Positions 36,325-47,989 of a stretch of DNA of 64,000 nt are shown one piece after another (the stretch's first letter is position 1; every line of letters begins with the position of its first letter). Under the pieces are notes generated by a model. The model did not search any database and had not been told where the DNA came from. It saw only the letters and a list, made by a program, of their open reading frames with translations. The DNA is from Costus lasius (taxonomy: Eukaryota > Streptophyta > Magnoliopsida > Zingiberales > Costaceae). The position numbers and the translations under genes were made by a program. Location of the stretch: assembly GCA_027563935.2 (NCBI GenBank), contig JANVAS020000203.1, positions 3,844,001 through 3,908,000 of the forward strand, written 5' to 3'.

Positions 36325-36579
36325 TAAGTAGAACAAATGCATGTCTTTCTTTTTCGAAACCAAATAATAAATGTTTACTTAAATCCTGAATCTAAGTCAA
36401 ATGCTTCACAAAATAGCTGGCCAATTTTTTATTGTTGAAGCACGCTGCAGTCTAGGTTGGGTGCATTTTCGCGTAGAAGTGGAACCTAAAGAAATTAGCA
36501 TGTATATGAAAAAATGCCCTAAGCTGTACTCTAATCACGTGTCCACTGATCTTGAAAGTAATAAGATGATGATGTTAAT

Positions 36580-37005
36580 CTTGATAAATTAATTACGTGT
36601 ATCTTAGGTTAATATTGAAAGAAATTTATAAGTCATTATATTATTGATAACTTTTAATTTAAGATTTGTCAAAATTAAATTAAGATATATGAATAACAAT
36701 TTAAGGTATGTCAATAATAAATTAATATTTGTTAATGATATCAACAATAATTTAAATTTGTCAACCATAATTTAAGGTCTGTTAACGATAAAATAATATT
36801 GGTTAATGATAATTTAAAGTTTGTTAACCATAAATAATAAAATAATATCTATTAAATATTAAAGATAAATTATTGTTGACAGACTTTAATTTATCATTGA
36901 TAGACTTTTAATTTATTATTAAAAAATATTAAATTAAAAGTTGTCAATAATAAAATAATTAATACATTTATATTAACATAAGGTACACATGATTAATTTA
37001 TCAAG
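36580..37005. mobile_element. AT-rich fold-back element (426 bp)
   Basis: The left end CTTGATAAATTAATTACGTG is mirrored by the right end, which in reverse reads CTTGATAAATTAATCATGTG. Inner parts also pair (GATAACTTTTAATTTAA against ACAACTTTTAATTTAA). The interior is full of degenerate AATTTAAG.TTGTCAA repeats. No clear target duplication was found, so the superfamily is left open. Confidence 0.75.
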
Positions 37006-37096
37006 ATTTCTTCCTTCACCTAATTACTTTAACATCAAGGCAATATTATATATCAAATAAATAATTTTCTTACAGGACAATACAACTCAGGAATTG

Positions 37097-37498
37097 AGTA
37101 AAAAATTACAGCGGGGTGCATTTTGCAGTTAGGTGCCTCATTTTGGGGTTAAAAATATTTATTTAAAATTTTTTTTTATAGAAATGATCTACACATTCTA
37201 AACTATCCAATGATACCAATATTATTATGAACAAGATTATACACAATAAAAAATTTATCTAAATATTTTGCATAAAAAATAAAAAATACTATTTACTTTT
37301 ATTTTTTATGTAAAATTTTTTGATTAATTTCTGATTGTGTATAATTTTGTTCATAGCAATATTAGTACTAATGGATAACTTAGGATGTATAGATCATTTC
37401 TATAAAAAAAAATTTTGAAAAAATCTTTTTTTAAAAAAAATGAGACACCCAACTTAAAAAAACAACTAAGCAGGGGCACCCGGTGCAAAAATTTTGCC
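37097..37498. mobile_element. Mutator-like fold-back MITE (402 bp)
   Basis: The flanks are a perfect 9-bp duplication CAGGAATTG (37088-37096 and 37499-37507). The arms of about 170-190 bp pair over most of their length (TATAGAAATGATCTACACAT against TATAGAAATGATCTATACAT in reverse). The outer parts share GGGGTGC/GGGTGC boxes. A 9-bp duplication suggests the Mutator superfamily. It encodes no protein. Confidence 0.85.
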
Positions 37499-37507
37499 CA
37501 GGAATTG

Positions 37508-38849
37508 GGTACGTTGCGTATTGGAACTGATCTGTCATAATGTATTCATATGTATGCTGAAATCCGTAATTTCATATTCTAACTAGAAATTCACTGACTA
37601 ATTTAGATATCAACTATATTTCTAGCTTGGCATCCTATTCTTTAGTCTATAATAAAATAATGCAACAATTAAGTTTTTCTATATTTAACCTTTTGTTATT
37701 CTAACTGTTCTAATTTATTTATGTGTCTTTTATTTTGTGATTATTTTATTTATTGAACAAAACTTGAATATTTTTTATTGGTTTTAGTTTTACTATGTAT
37801 TTTTGAAAATTAAGTATTAATGATTAATATGTTTGCTTTTGACAAAACTACTAACTAAATAGATGCCTAATTAACACTCTTGTAAATACTAGGTTGGAGA
37901 AAAAAACACATAATGGTATGTTTTAAAACTACTAATTAGGTTTTCTTTCACATGGATTCTTGGTGAAGAATTATTATTATTATTATTATTATTATTATAA
38001 TATGATGCTCTCCCTGTAATTATATGTTCCACCATAGTAAAAGCATGTTTATAAAATTTGTGCAGCTTATATATAATCTCTTAATTTGTAGATACACAAC
38101 ATATTATAAAAATGGTTATAATATCACTGCTAACTTTGGAAACTTGTCATCAGGCATGATGTTTTTCACTTTTTTGCTTGTGGGATCTATAATTGGACTT
38201 GTCAATTTTGCCTAATATAACCAAATAACAACTAAGGAAATATTTTATAATCTTACTTGTCAATTTTACTTGGCTTTCAAGGTTTATTAGGCCCATTATG
38301 ACACATTTTTTTTTAGTGTTTCTTAAAGGGACACAAAGTTCCCTACTCTTTGGTCCCACGTGGATAAAATAGAGAAGGGATTCAAAAAGCTCATGTGAGT
38401 TTTTCAATAGTTATATCCAATTGGACCTCAACTTAAACCCAACTCACATCCACAGGCTCATTAAGTTGAGTTAAGCCACTCCAAATTTATATGCCTTTAA
38501 TTTACTCTTTATTTTTATTTTTCCAATATTATTTAATTTTTTCAAGTGACATGTCCATTCAATTTTTTAAAAAATTTATTAATTTGATTTTGATCCTTAA
38601 TACTAAATGGGTACAATCAAGGACTGCCCTCCCCTACAAAAAGAGGGTCATACACCCTTCACACTCTAATCAATGTATTACACTCTACCCTCTCTCTCAT
38701 TCTCTTTGGTGAACAAGTTCTATCGTGGCATTTAGTTGATCTTATTTTAGTTTTTTGGCTTTTTCAAAAAAATAATTTTCAAGGCAAAGATTGTATATGC
38801 ATTTGTTGCATTTTTTTTTCTAAGCTGTTGCTTCTTCTAATCTTAATCT

Positions 38850-38882
<33 letters not shown>

Positions 38883-40198
38883 GAGTTTGATAGGTGCATT
38901 AGCAAGATTCATCCTTTAAAAAAAATCAACTTATACCAATAAATCTATTTCATATTATTGTGTAACTGAAATATATAAACCACTTTCTTCTGCTCTTTCT
39001 AAGTCTCCCAAAGACAGATTTAAAATTCTTAGTTGTTCTTATGATAATCTATATGAAACAGAAAAATATAATGTTCAGGAATTATGATAGGCTCTATAAC
39101 ACACATACCTAAAGGATGATGTAGGAATTAAAAAAATATATAGTTTCTAATTTTAGTGAGTTTAAAATGGTTAATAATATATCTATCAATAGAAATTTTC
39201 ATGTATGCCAAACTTTAATTAAGGATGTGCATTTATGTGAAACAATCAATAGTGAATTTTATTAGATTGTCCATTAGAAAATTAACTCCATCATAGTCTA
39301 AATTTGCTCAATAATTAAGGAAAGAAGCTATGTAAACTTAAATTTATCAAGATTTATCATTTATATAAGTGGGTGTCGAAACATGGTACCAGTGTTACCG
39401 ATCAATTTTGAATATAAATATACACACACGCAATATAGGCTGATTTTTAAAACTATGATTTAGACTATAGGAATTGAAAATTAAATTGAATCTTGTAACC
39501 ATCCAACCCTAAGGATTTTAGTCATATTTCTCAAAAAGGGAAGTTCAAAAAATAAAAAGGGAAAAAAAGAATTAAATGAGTTTTAAAAATGATAATGGAA
39601 CGAATAGTTTCAATTAAAATTAAGAAAATATGAAGGTACCAAATAATTAATTCTACATGTGTGAGATGCAAATCACCTCAAGCAACGCTTCGAGTTACAT
39701 GACTAAAGGGAAACCTTCCAATAACCGTTCCTTCTAGTTGGTTTCCTTTATTCTTTTTGTAAATCTAACATGCCATGATTTAAAAAATAGTGATTAGATA
39801 CTAGTGCTAACATACACACATGCACTAAAAGATTATAGTTCACTTTTTTTATTTTCCAACTTCTTGTTTTATATTTTTTATATTTTAATTTTTTTTACCC
39901 GTGATGTTTGATTTTTTACTTTCATTTTTCTAAAGCACACAGTGTCATGATCTCACATTTTTCATTATTTTTATTATTTCTATCATTTTATCCGATCACG
40001 TTTCTTATGCCACAGGACCTATATCAATCGCCATCATACCTTGTATCAATAATGGCCAAATACACAGCCATGCATTATAAAATAACACAATTAAGTAGAA
40101 AAAACTATATTATGTTAATAATACATAAAAAAAAAAATCTTCTTTTATAGATACACTTACGCTCACTGCACACTATCATCTCGCTCATTGTTGTCGAT
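37508..40198. other. AT-rich intergenic DNA with microsatellites
   Basis: It contains an (ATT)n run at about 37,970-38,000 and (AT)n at 38,849-38,878. A possible further hAT-like remnant (GTCGAAACATGGTACC... to TTTTTAAAACTATG, about 39,374-39,458) is too decayed to call. No gene is recognised. Confidence 0.5.
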
Positions 40199-41750
40199 AT
40201 CATGTACTATAGGAAGATTAGTTATTAACCCCACGTCACCTAGAGGAAGATACGAGGTAGGTAGACCACCTACCCCTAGTCCAACCTTGATCCAAGGAGC
40301 ACCTCTCTTAGGGTCAGACATCACCTGATGATCATTGCCTCGAGTGATCGACGTTGTAGCCTAGGATCCACCGTCTCAATGGGATATATTACACCGTTGC
40401 AAGAGGGGGTCACTGCCTCAGGGCAACCTATGCGCACCACCCCGTGTCAATCTTCAGGGGGATGGTAGGAGGATATCACTAATGTAGGAAGATCTCCACA
40501 CTAGGGAGACCCCAAGGTGTCGCCAACGTCCACCTCATTGGTGTGTCGATCAATATGACGTCCCCCTTCCTCCATCAAAGCCCAAGCAGCCCAACCCTTT
40601 CAACCCTCCAGCTGAGAGGGAAAAAGGGTGCCGCCCTCTATTTCGCATCCCAAACTCGAGCAACGCCCAAGCCTAGCTGCCCCATCTCCGGCGAGCTCGC
40701 GAGTGAGCCCGCTCGCTGCCTCCATCCTCTCCCGATCGGTAGCCTTGTTTCTCTGCGCATCGGATGTCCATTGTCTGCCTTAGCTGCTCCTACAAGCCAC
40801 CGCTCGCAAATCTGTTGTAGCTGACCGCGTCTCCTCCTACTGCGTCGCCTATGAGGCTCATCGCCTCTAGGCGAACCCTCTGGTGCCGACCGGTAGGGTC
40901 GGAGGAAGAAAATTCTTAAGCAAAGGGGGCTGCTTAAAATGAGAAAAATGGGAGCATCCTGACCCTTAAAGCATATGGGGATTTGTGTTGTGCAGGTATG
41001 AAAATGTGCTCGGGTCAGAGACCCCACCACTTTTCTCCTTCCCTTCCCCTGCCTCTCTCTCCTGAGGAAGAGAACACAGTGTGCCTCCATGATCAGCCGC
41101 CTCAAGGCAGATCCACTAAGTTTGCTGGCAAGGATCGCCATCGAACATCCTATCAACCCATTGTCTACTTGACCCATGACAATGGCGGGTTTGCTATGAT
41201 GGCCGATGGGTAGGGGCCACCGCCCTTGCCCTGTTCTCTGTTTCTCACCTTTCCTTTCTTTGCACGTGCTGGGAAGGGTCAGCTCCCTAGTTCTGGACTG
41301 GATAGGGTGTGAAACCCTAGCCGTTTTGATCTCACCCGCATAGCTAAGGTTGCGTCCTTTTTATAGATGCACAATGTCATGTTGTCATCATCATCTTAGT
41401 TGGATCTCGCCAACTAAGCCTCCTTGTGTCTAAACCAGTGCGCCTATATATCACACTTGGTTGAACCTCAATTAACCAGGGTGGGGTGCTCGTTTGCGCA
41501 TGCACGTCCGTTTGTTTGTGTGGGCAAGGGGTGAGGCATGCCCACTCTTGTTAAACACACTGTCGCGTCAACTTGGGTGGTTCGCCTAACCACCCCTGCA
41601 AACTCCATTGTGCTAAGCCCTTGGCACGTGCATACCTCACCAAAGCATATATCATGCCCGTTTGTCTATGTCACATGTCAAGGGAGCACTAACATTTGTT
41701 GTGTTCGGTGTGCATCGGGATAAGATAAAAATCATTGGGGCATCACAACA
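40199..41750 (+). repeat. GC-rich segment, possible solo LTR
   Basis: It stands out from its AT-rich surroundings. The ends TGTTGTCG and ATCACAACA form a short inverted repeat, and a TATA-like CTTTTTATAGATGC lies near 41,358, at a position expected in an LTR. The flanks CTCAT and ACCAT match poorly, and no second copy is in the window. Open frames inside look accidental. Confidence 0.35.
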
Positions 41751-42103
41751 ACCATGCTGCCATCATTATACATATTGTCCCGCAACCTTAAAATTCAAAG
41801 CCCATCAAGATGAGTTACACCAGCTTTGAGCTTTTGCATATTCATTATGCTCATTTATCATATCAAACTTAAAAATTTTATTCAAAATTATTTATTGATC
41901 TTATAGAATAAAAATAAGCGAGCTCTTACCAAACAAAGCTCTAAGCACACTCATTATAACCCTACAAATAATATATTTATAAATGAGTCAGGTCAAAATC
42001 ACCTATTTTCAGACTGATCATGTTGGGCTCAACAATTTATCCATACATATTTATTACTTACCAAAAAAATAAATAAATGAAATCTTGTCCAGTAGAGTTT
42101 CTG

Positions 42104-42290
42104 GAGAAAATTTCCTAGGCGGCAAGGTCACTGTAATTTGGGGAAGGATATCATCACCCTTTATCCTATTTGAGATTTATGCAAGGTGCTAATTTTAATG
42201 TTGAGTCTTACCTGCACAAATTCCAAATCAGAATGAAGGGTGATGATCATCCTCTCCCAAATTCTGAGGCACTGCCGAGGAAATTTTTTT
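42104..42290. mobile_element. small MITE (187 bp), 9-bp duplication
   Basis: The flanks GAGTTTCTG (42095-42103 and 42291-42299) are identical. The arms pair as AAATTTCCTAGGCGG and, in reverse, AAATTTCCTCGGCAG, and further in as GGATATCATCACCC against GGATGATCATCACCC. A 9-bp duplication suggests Mutator. It lies about 0.85 kb downstream of the PP2A stop codon. Confidence 0.85.
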
Positions 42291-42299
42291 GAGTTTCTG

Positions 42300-43134
42300 A
42301 GCTTGTTCACGTACACTTAATTCATTTACAACCCTAAAAAAGAACATATATACAATCACATACATAATAAAGGTTCACCTATTAACATTTTACTTAATAT
42401 AATTTAATATGAGCAATACGAGCACATATAACAAACAAGATTGACTGTTGATGTGGATCTGGAAACAATTTGAGAAACCAATATCAACAAGGAAATAAAT
42501 CATGTAAAAGAAAAGATGAAAGTGCTCTCTATTCAGGGCCGTCATAATTCGTGTCGGATCATGACATTTGTGTCCTCGGTATAATTGGTACATACAACTT
42601 TCATTTATTTTGTCTACGGCGGGACAATATCACAATAAATAAAAACTACTTCCAGTCCTCCCAATCCCTGATTGAATGAGATATGGGCAATACTTCGGTT
42701 TGATGAGGAGGCTGCACGATTTATTTCTGAGGAAATCCCCATAATCACCGGTATATCCGTGACAATGAGTAGTGAGGATGCAGAGGCCAAAACTTAGCTT
42801 CTCAGATGCTTTTGCTCAGTTGTATTCATAGGATTCCACTATGCTACGCCATCCTAGTATCATAAAAGGTCAATATGGTTCATGAAAATAAAAGGAACTA
42901 ATTGGTAATGTGTATTGAAATAACTCATGTAAATGGTTCCATTCTAGTTTAGCATCATCACAAACACAGAACGAAATGATGAAACTTCAAAGAAAATATA
43001 ATCGTCTTTCTTTGGCATGCACAAAAGACAAACTGCACAAACAAAATCTAGAAAGTTGGCATATTATTTAGAGGCAAAATATTTGACTTACAGCACTTGC
43101 GGAGGATATGGGAAGAAGAAACCAGAAGGTTTGA
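42300..43134 (-). other. downstream flank of the PP2A gene
   Basis: Probably holds the 3' untranslated region next to the stop codon at 43135-43137. No other gene is seen and no polyadenylation signal could be fixed. Confidence 0.4.
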
Positions 43135-43461
43135 CTAACTGGCCAGAACCATGTCGTCTGCAGCATTGGTTACGACAGCAGCTTCTAGGTTTCTCCAGGC
43201 CAACTCCCTTCGCTCTTCCACTAATTTGGCCTTCTCTTCCTTCTCTAGGTACTGTCGTTGGCACTCCTCAAAAAGATCACTGTCCATGTCAAGGAACATC
43301 TTGCGAACATTAGCTGTCAGACCATGAACAGCTTGATTCCAATGCCCCCGCATGTTCTTCTCTAAACCATCAAATATGATGGGTAATATGACGCTGCGAT
43401 TTTGTGCAATTAAGCTAACTATATGATCGTTGTTCCACAGAAATAAAGCCCGTTCAGCCAC
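43135..43461 (-). CDS. PP2A B' (B56) regulatory subunit, exon 2
   Basis: This exon gives the last 108 residues (382-489) and the TAG stop. It begins after an ATAG acceptor with GTGGCTGAACGG (VAER). The motif ALFLWNNDHIVSLIAQNR continues the B56 HEAT-repeat domain started in exon 1. HWNQAVHGLTANVRKMFLDM follows, and the variable C-terminal tail is rich in Glu and Lys. Intron phase is 0, so exon 1 (1143 bases, 381 codons) and this exon (327 bases) join in frame to 489 residues, normal for plant B' subunits. Confidence 0.92.
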   Translation of the reverse strand: MAERALFLWNNDHIVSLIAQNRSVILPIIFDGLEKNMRGHWNQAVHGLTANVRKMFLDMDSDLFEECQRQYLEKEEKAKLVEERRELAWRNLEAAVVTNAADDMVLAS

Positions 43462-45875
43462 CTATAAGGTATATTCCTCATTTAAAAAGGGATAAAAATG
43501 CAGAAAAAGACAGTGAGATTCAAATCGTTTTTGTACAAACACGCATTTGTAGTTATCTTAGTGATTAACAATTGGCAAAATCTATGTAAATATAGCGTGG
43601 CAAAAAATAAAGACAGGCATGAAGTCAGTTAAGAGGCAAGAGCAACATAAGGATAAAAGAAAACAAAGCAACAGTAGAAAATGCAGAGTACTTATTTAAT
43701 AGAATTTCACACTAAGACCAGAACAACTAGTCTTTGGTATTTAGTTATAAACGATATGTGACATAATTCCAATTACTTATTCAAGTAAATGTATATATCC
43801 AAAGGCAAAGGTCTTTTCTTCAACTCCAAATAATACAATGTTAAGGTACAAGAAAACAGGGCGGCAAAAGAGAATCTAGAGTGTAATAATTTAACAGCAC
43901 TTTTCGCTTAAAAAGGAGCAAAACTGTTAGTCTCTGGAATTTGGTCATAAACAATAGGTAACGCAGTTGCAGTTATTCAAGTGCATGTCTATCACCAAAG
44001 GCAAAGAACGCTCACTCAAGTCATAGTATAATGTTAACGTCATAGGGCCATTTTAATATGTATCAAGGCATTTTTAAGTCCTTGAATTTAGCTTATTATA
44101 AATCTCTGATTGTACAGACGGAAGTACCAAATCCTTTTCAGGTAAACTAGAAAAAGATTAAAAGAGATTATGGGGCAATATAACAAGATAAGTTGGTATA
44201 AGCAATGAAAGATCATTAGAAGTGATCAATTCTGTAACAGAAGTAAATTGCGATAAGATCATTACTAGAAAATAGCAACCTACTAAAAGATGAAATAAAT
44301 AACATGTAGTCAGAAATTCTACATGAGGATATTAGGACTTGCAAGAACAATCTAGAATGTCCAACAGACAAAGTTGCTTATCCAAAATCAGAGTAGATTT
44401 TGAGATTTACTTTTTGATCATTGAGTAGCCCAATTCTTATATTAGTCTCCAAAACCTAAAATAAGGATCCTAAGCAAATCGTGTATCAGCACGAGGAAAT
44501 TACATAATGTAGATCACACGATTGGCTGCTTACATGTGTCTATCTTTCCTACCAGGCTTTCCATCATACCATGTACTTTATAAGTAAAAAAAATTAAAAG
44601 CATAGTGTTATGAGTAAAATGCATGAGTTCTGTTCAATATCCAAATTAAGTTTGTAAAATAACAACAACATCATTTATGCTCCTTCTGAGACCATCAAAG
44701 GATAAAATGACTAGACTAGAGAATAAATGTAATATTATTTTGCATATTCTTAGTTGGGCATGCAAGAAATTCTATGTCAGATTGATTATGTTTTTCCATA
44801 TTACAATGAATGTGAAGTTACATTAATAACATTGCACATAATGGAACTCCCATGGCTTTGCATAACCACAACTAAAAGCCATACTGATGACTAATTCCAT
44901 CTATACGGATCCCATTTGTGATCCAACAAATACCATACTGTTAATACTTCATTCTTAATTGTTAGTATTTACTATGAAAACATCCCTAGGTAAACAAATG
45001 TGCGTAATAGGCTGATACAAAACATCAAATGAGAAAATAAGGAGGTAGTTGCTTTCACTTTTATGGGTAACTGGTAGCCATTATGTAGTAGAGATAACTT
45101 TCTACTCAACAGTAAACTTCAGCATTGAGAGTGAAACATATCTCTTAATCATGCTCCTACATAGCTTCATATCCATATTAAACAATTTTAATGTTACCCA
45201 TCAGGACAAAAAAAACATTGTAGCTTTATTTTTTGCATGCAGATACCTTTTTTTCTAGAATCATAAGTCATCTAATCAAAGTACATCATCATCCATTCAA
45301 CAGAATTTACACTCAGATGTCCTAAGAAGTCAATGCAGAGCATTGATAAATTTCCAAATGTGAACGAATACAATATATATATAGAAACACACAGTTGCTG
45401 GCCTACAATGGGTCAGGAGAAAATAAGCAAGTAAAGAACGTCAACAGATCTTTACAAGGAATTGCAGTTCACCATTTTACAGAATTTAGATACTGGAATG
45501 GATTGAAGTGGGAAATGAAGTATTTGAGGATCATTAGACAACAAGGTAAAGCATGAGATAGTTATTTGCAACCTTTACTGGAGTTCTAACAAATTGATGG
45601 ACATTTAAAATCCTGAAGGACATCATATATCTATACCATGAATCTCAAATCAAAGTTCATGCAACAAAAAGAGGCAATCGTAACAATGAACGAGATCCAA
45701 GAAAAACAAAATGTATATTAGAAGTCGCGATTGAAATTATATCCATATCATTAATCTTCGATCAATGTGAATGTAAGTAACAGCATAATGATCGGACAAT
45801 CAGGTGGCATTTTAGGTTACCACACAAGCATACAAAAATATTATTATAATAATAATAATAAACGAAACACCAAAC
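43462..45875 (-). other. intron of the PP2A B' gene (2414 bp)
   Basis: The donor on the minus strand is CCAG|GTTTGG and the acceptor is TTATAG|GTGGCT. It is AT-rich and without a recognisable transposon or gene. The ATT-repeat just inside the donor (about 45,838-45,860) is the only simple repeat noted. Confidence 0.9.
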
Positions 45876-47018
45876 CTGGAAATGGGAGCTGCTAAGGCAG
45901 CGAGCAATTTGCTTGAACAAGAGAAGCATACACCGTTTGAACTCAGCAAGCTGTGTCACCTCCAGCACTTCCTCCAACTCCCCGAGAAATAGCACTTCCT
46001 TCTGACAATTAGTTACAGGCCAATACTTTAACAGCCCCCTAATGACTGTATCTGCAAGCTTAAAATCCTTCTCGACGAACTGCACAATGCAGTAGGACAG
46101 CTGCTGGTGGTACATCCCCACAGACTTTGGCTTGTGCAACGGGATGAGAGCACGGACAAGGAACAATTTGTGCTCCTCCTTCATTGGCAGGGCGAACCCA
46201 TTGATGATACTCCCGAGGATCTCCAGCAGCTCGCCGATGCCGCTGTGCCTCTCGGTCTCGAAGATAAATCTGTAGAAGATGTTATTAATGGCTTTGCGAA
46301 TGAAGGGCCGGTGGACCATGAACTTGCCGTAGATTCGGTGAAGGATGGTCTTGAGGTATTCACGCTCACGGGGGTCCTCGGAGTCGAAGAGGTCGAGCAG
46401 ACGGAGAACAAAGGAATGATCGATGTATCGTTTGGCGACCTTGGTGTCAGTATCAGAGGAGACGATGTAGCGAAGGAGAAGCTCATAGGCAAGCTGGAGG
46501 TGAGGCCAGGCGGGGTCAAGATAGGGCTCCTCCTCCTCAGGGTCGGCGGTCTCGGAGCCGGTGTTCTCATGGGAAGCGGGTGGGAGGCAGCGAAAGATGT
46601 TGGCGGCGACGGTGCGCACGAGCTCCTCCTGCATCGGCTCGGTGAGGCGGGCTGAGCCGGACTGTACGAAGTCAACGAGCTCCGTCAGCATCAGCCGCTT
46701 CATTTCCTTCTCGCGGGCCAGTTTAAGCCCGTCGGAGAAGTCGAATACCACGGCGCAGATCTGAAGCTTGCGGAGGAAGAGCGTCGGGCGCTCGGGACCG
46801 GGCACGTCGCGGAAGAGCGGGAGGGGTTCGATTTGTTGAGCGACGGGCGAGGGAGTGAGCGGATGGCCGGCGCCGGAGGAGGTGGTGACAGTGACATTGG
46901 ATGAAGGTACTGGAAGACCGCGGGCAGAGGCGGCGCCTGGGAGGAAAGCAATGGGCTCTGCGGCGGACTCCGCCTTGGAAGGCTTGCGGTTTCCCCGCTT
47001 GATGATCTTGTTGAACAT
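45876..47018 (-). CDS. PP2A 56/57-kDa regulatory subunit B', exon 1
   Basis: B' subunits bind the A/C core of protein phosphatase 2A and direct its substrate choice and location. Exon 1 gives residues 1-381: a short basic start ([15 protein letters not shown]), a low-complexity Ser/Pro linker to about residue 60, then the B56 domain with [69 protein letters not shown] and [20 protein letters not shown]. The sequence is closest to the plant alpha/beta type of B'. The start at 47018 is the first ATG after an in-frame stop just upstream (47076-47078). It is the only clear cellular gene in the window and shows no mutation. Confidence 0.95.
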
Positions 47019-47989
47019 TACGGGATGGCGACGGCCGGCGGCCGGCCGTGGAAACCCTAACACTAGCTGGTACAATTAAATTGATCACTTGCTCTCCCAA
47101 ATCCAGGGGAGCGATTTCGAAGCCCTAATAAGAGAAAGAGATTGAGGAATCAACAGTAGTGACAAGGGAGGATGATTTGAATCCCCCCGATAAATAAATT
47201 CATTCACAGAGTCTGATTAGTAGCAGTGAAAATTAGAGTGATTGAATCGTAACCTCTCTAAGCAAATAGCGATTGATATTTTGTGTTAATTTAAAAAGTC
47301 GGTGATTGATTACACACAGATTTGAGTGGACATGGATAAGGAAAAAGAAAGGGCAACGTCTACACTACATGAAAAAGGAGACACAGAAAACCGCGTTATT
47401 CATTATCGTGATTAAAAAGATAATTACAATGTGCTTTTTATTTTTTAATATTTCTTAATATTTAAAAAGGAAAATTAGTAATAGAATGGAATATGCCTAA
47501 ACATTTAATATTATTTTTTTTTAAAAAAAATTGTTTTCCAACACAACCAAAATATTGTATCTTGACCACTATACCATATTATTTTTATATTAAAAATAAC
47601 TATGTTATAAGCATTAAATTTACTTTTTTATGCTTAAAAATATAAATATTAGTAGAAGTATCTACATATTTTAAGTAAATTATAATACAATACTACTGCT
47701 ACTCTATTGTTATTTGAATACAATACTACTGCTACTCTATTGTCACAAAATAATTTGAGTGGTTTTTCAATCAAGATTTAAAAAAATTGGTCTCAAACAT
47801 GGTACCAATCCATGCTTAGACTAGTATGGTACCATACCATACTAATGGTACAAACATATGGTACCAATGGTTCTAGTTATATACATGATAATGTCCCTAG
47901 AGACGGATTATATCTGTGCTCAAATGATCGTCCCCGGTCGATGTACCTGAGTGGATATGGGACAACTCTGGTACTTGTGAGACTGGTAT
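47019..47989 (-). promoter_or_regulatory. 5' leader and upstream region of the PP2A gene
   Basis: The first ~150 bases upstream are pyrimidine-rich on the coding strand (CTCAATCTCTTTCTCTTATT), as in plant 5' leaders. No firm TATA box is seen. Further out are AT-rich DNA, a 33-bp tandem duplication (about 47,684-47,745) and GGTACC-rich sequence that may be another hAT-like remnant (CAAGATTTAAAAAAATTGG at about 47,771). Copia-0 cuts this at 47990. Confidence 0.45.

Noticed and set aside
40638..41177. 179-codon minus-strand open frame in the GC-rich island
   Set aside because: Composition-driven, with no recognisable domain and no supporting signals.
46107..46675. Long open frames opposite and in other frames of PP2A exon 1
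   Set aside because: These are shadows of a GC-rich coding exon; only the B56 frame has homology.
47019..47075. N-terminal extension of the PP2A protein
   Set aside because: The extension has no ATG (it would begin at TTG right after a stop) and does not fit the usual start of the family.
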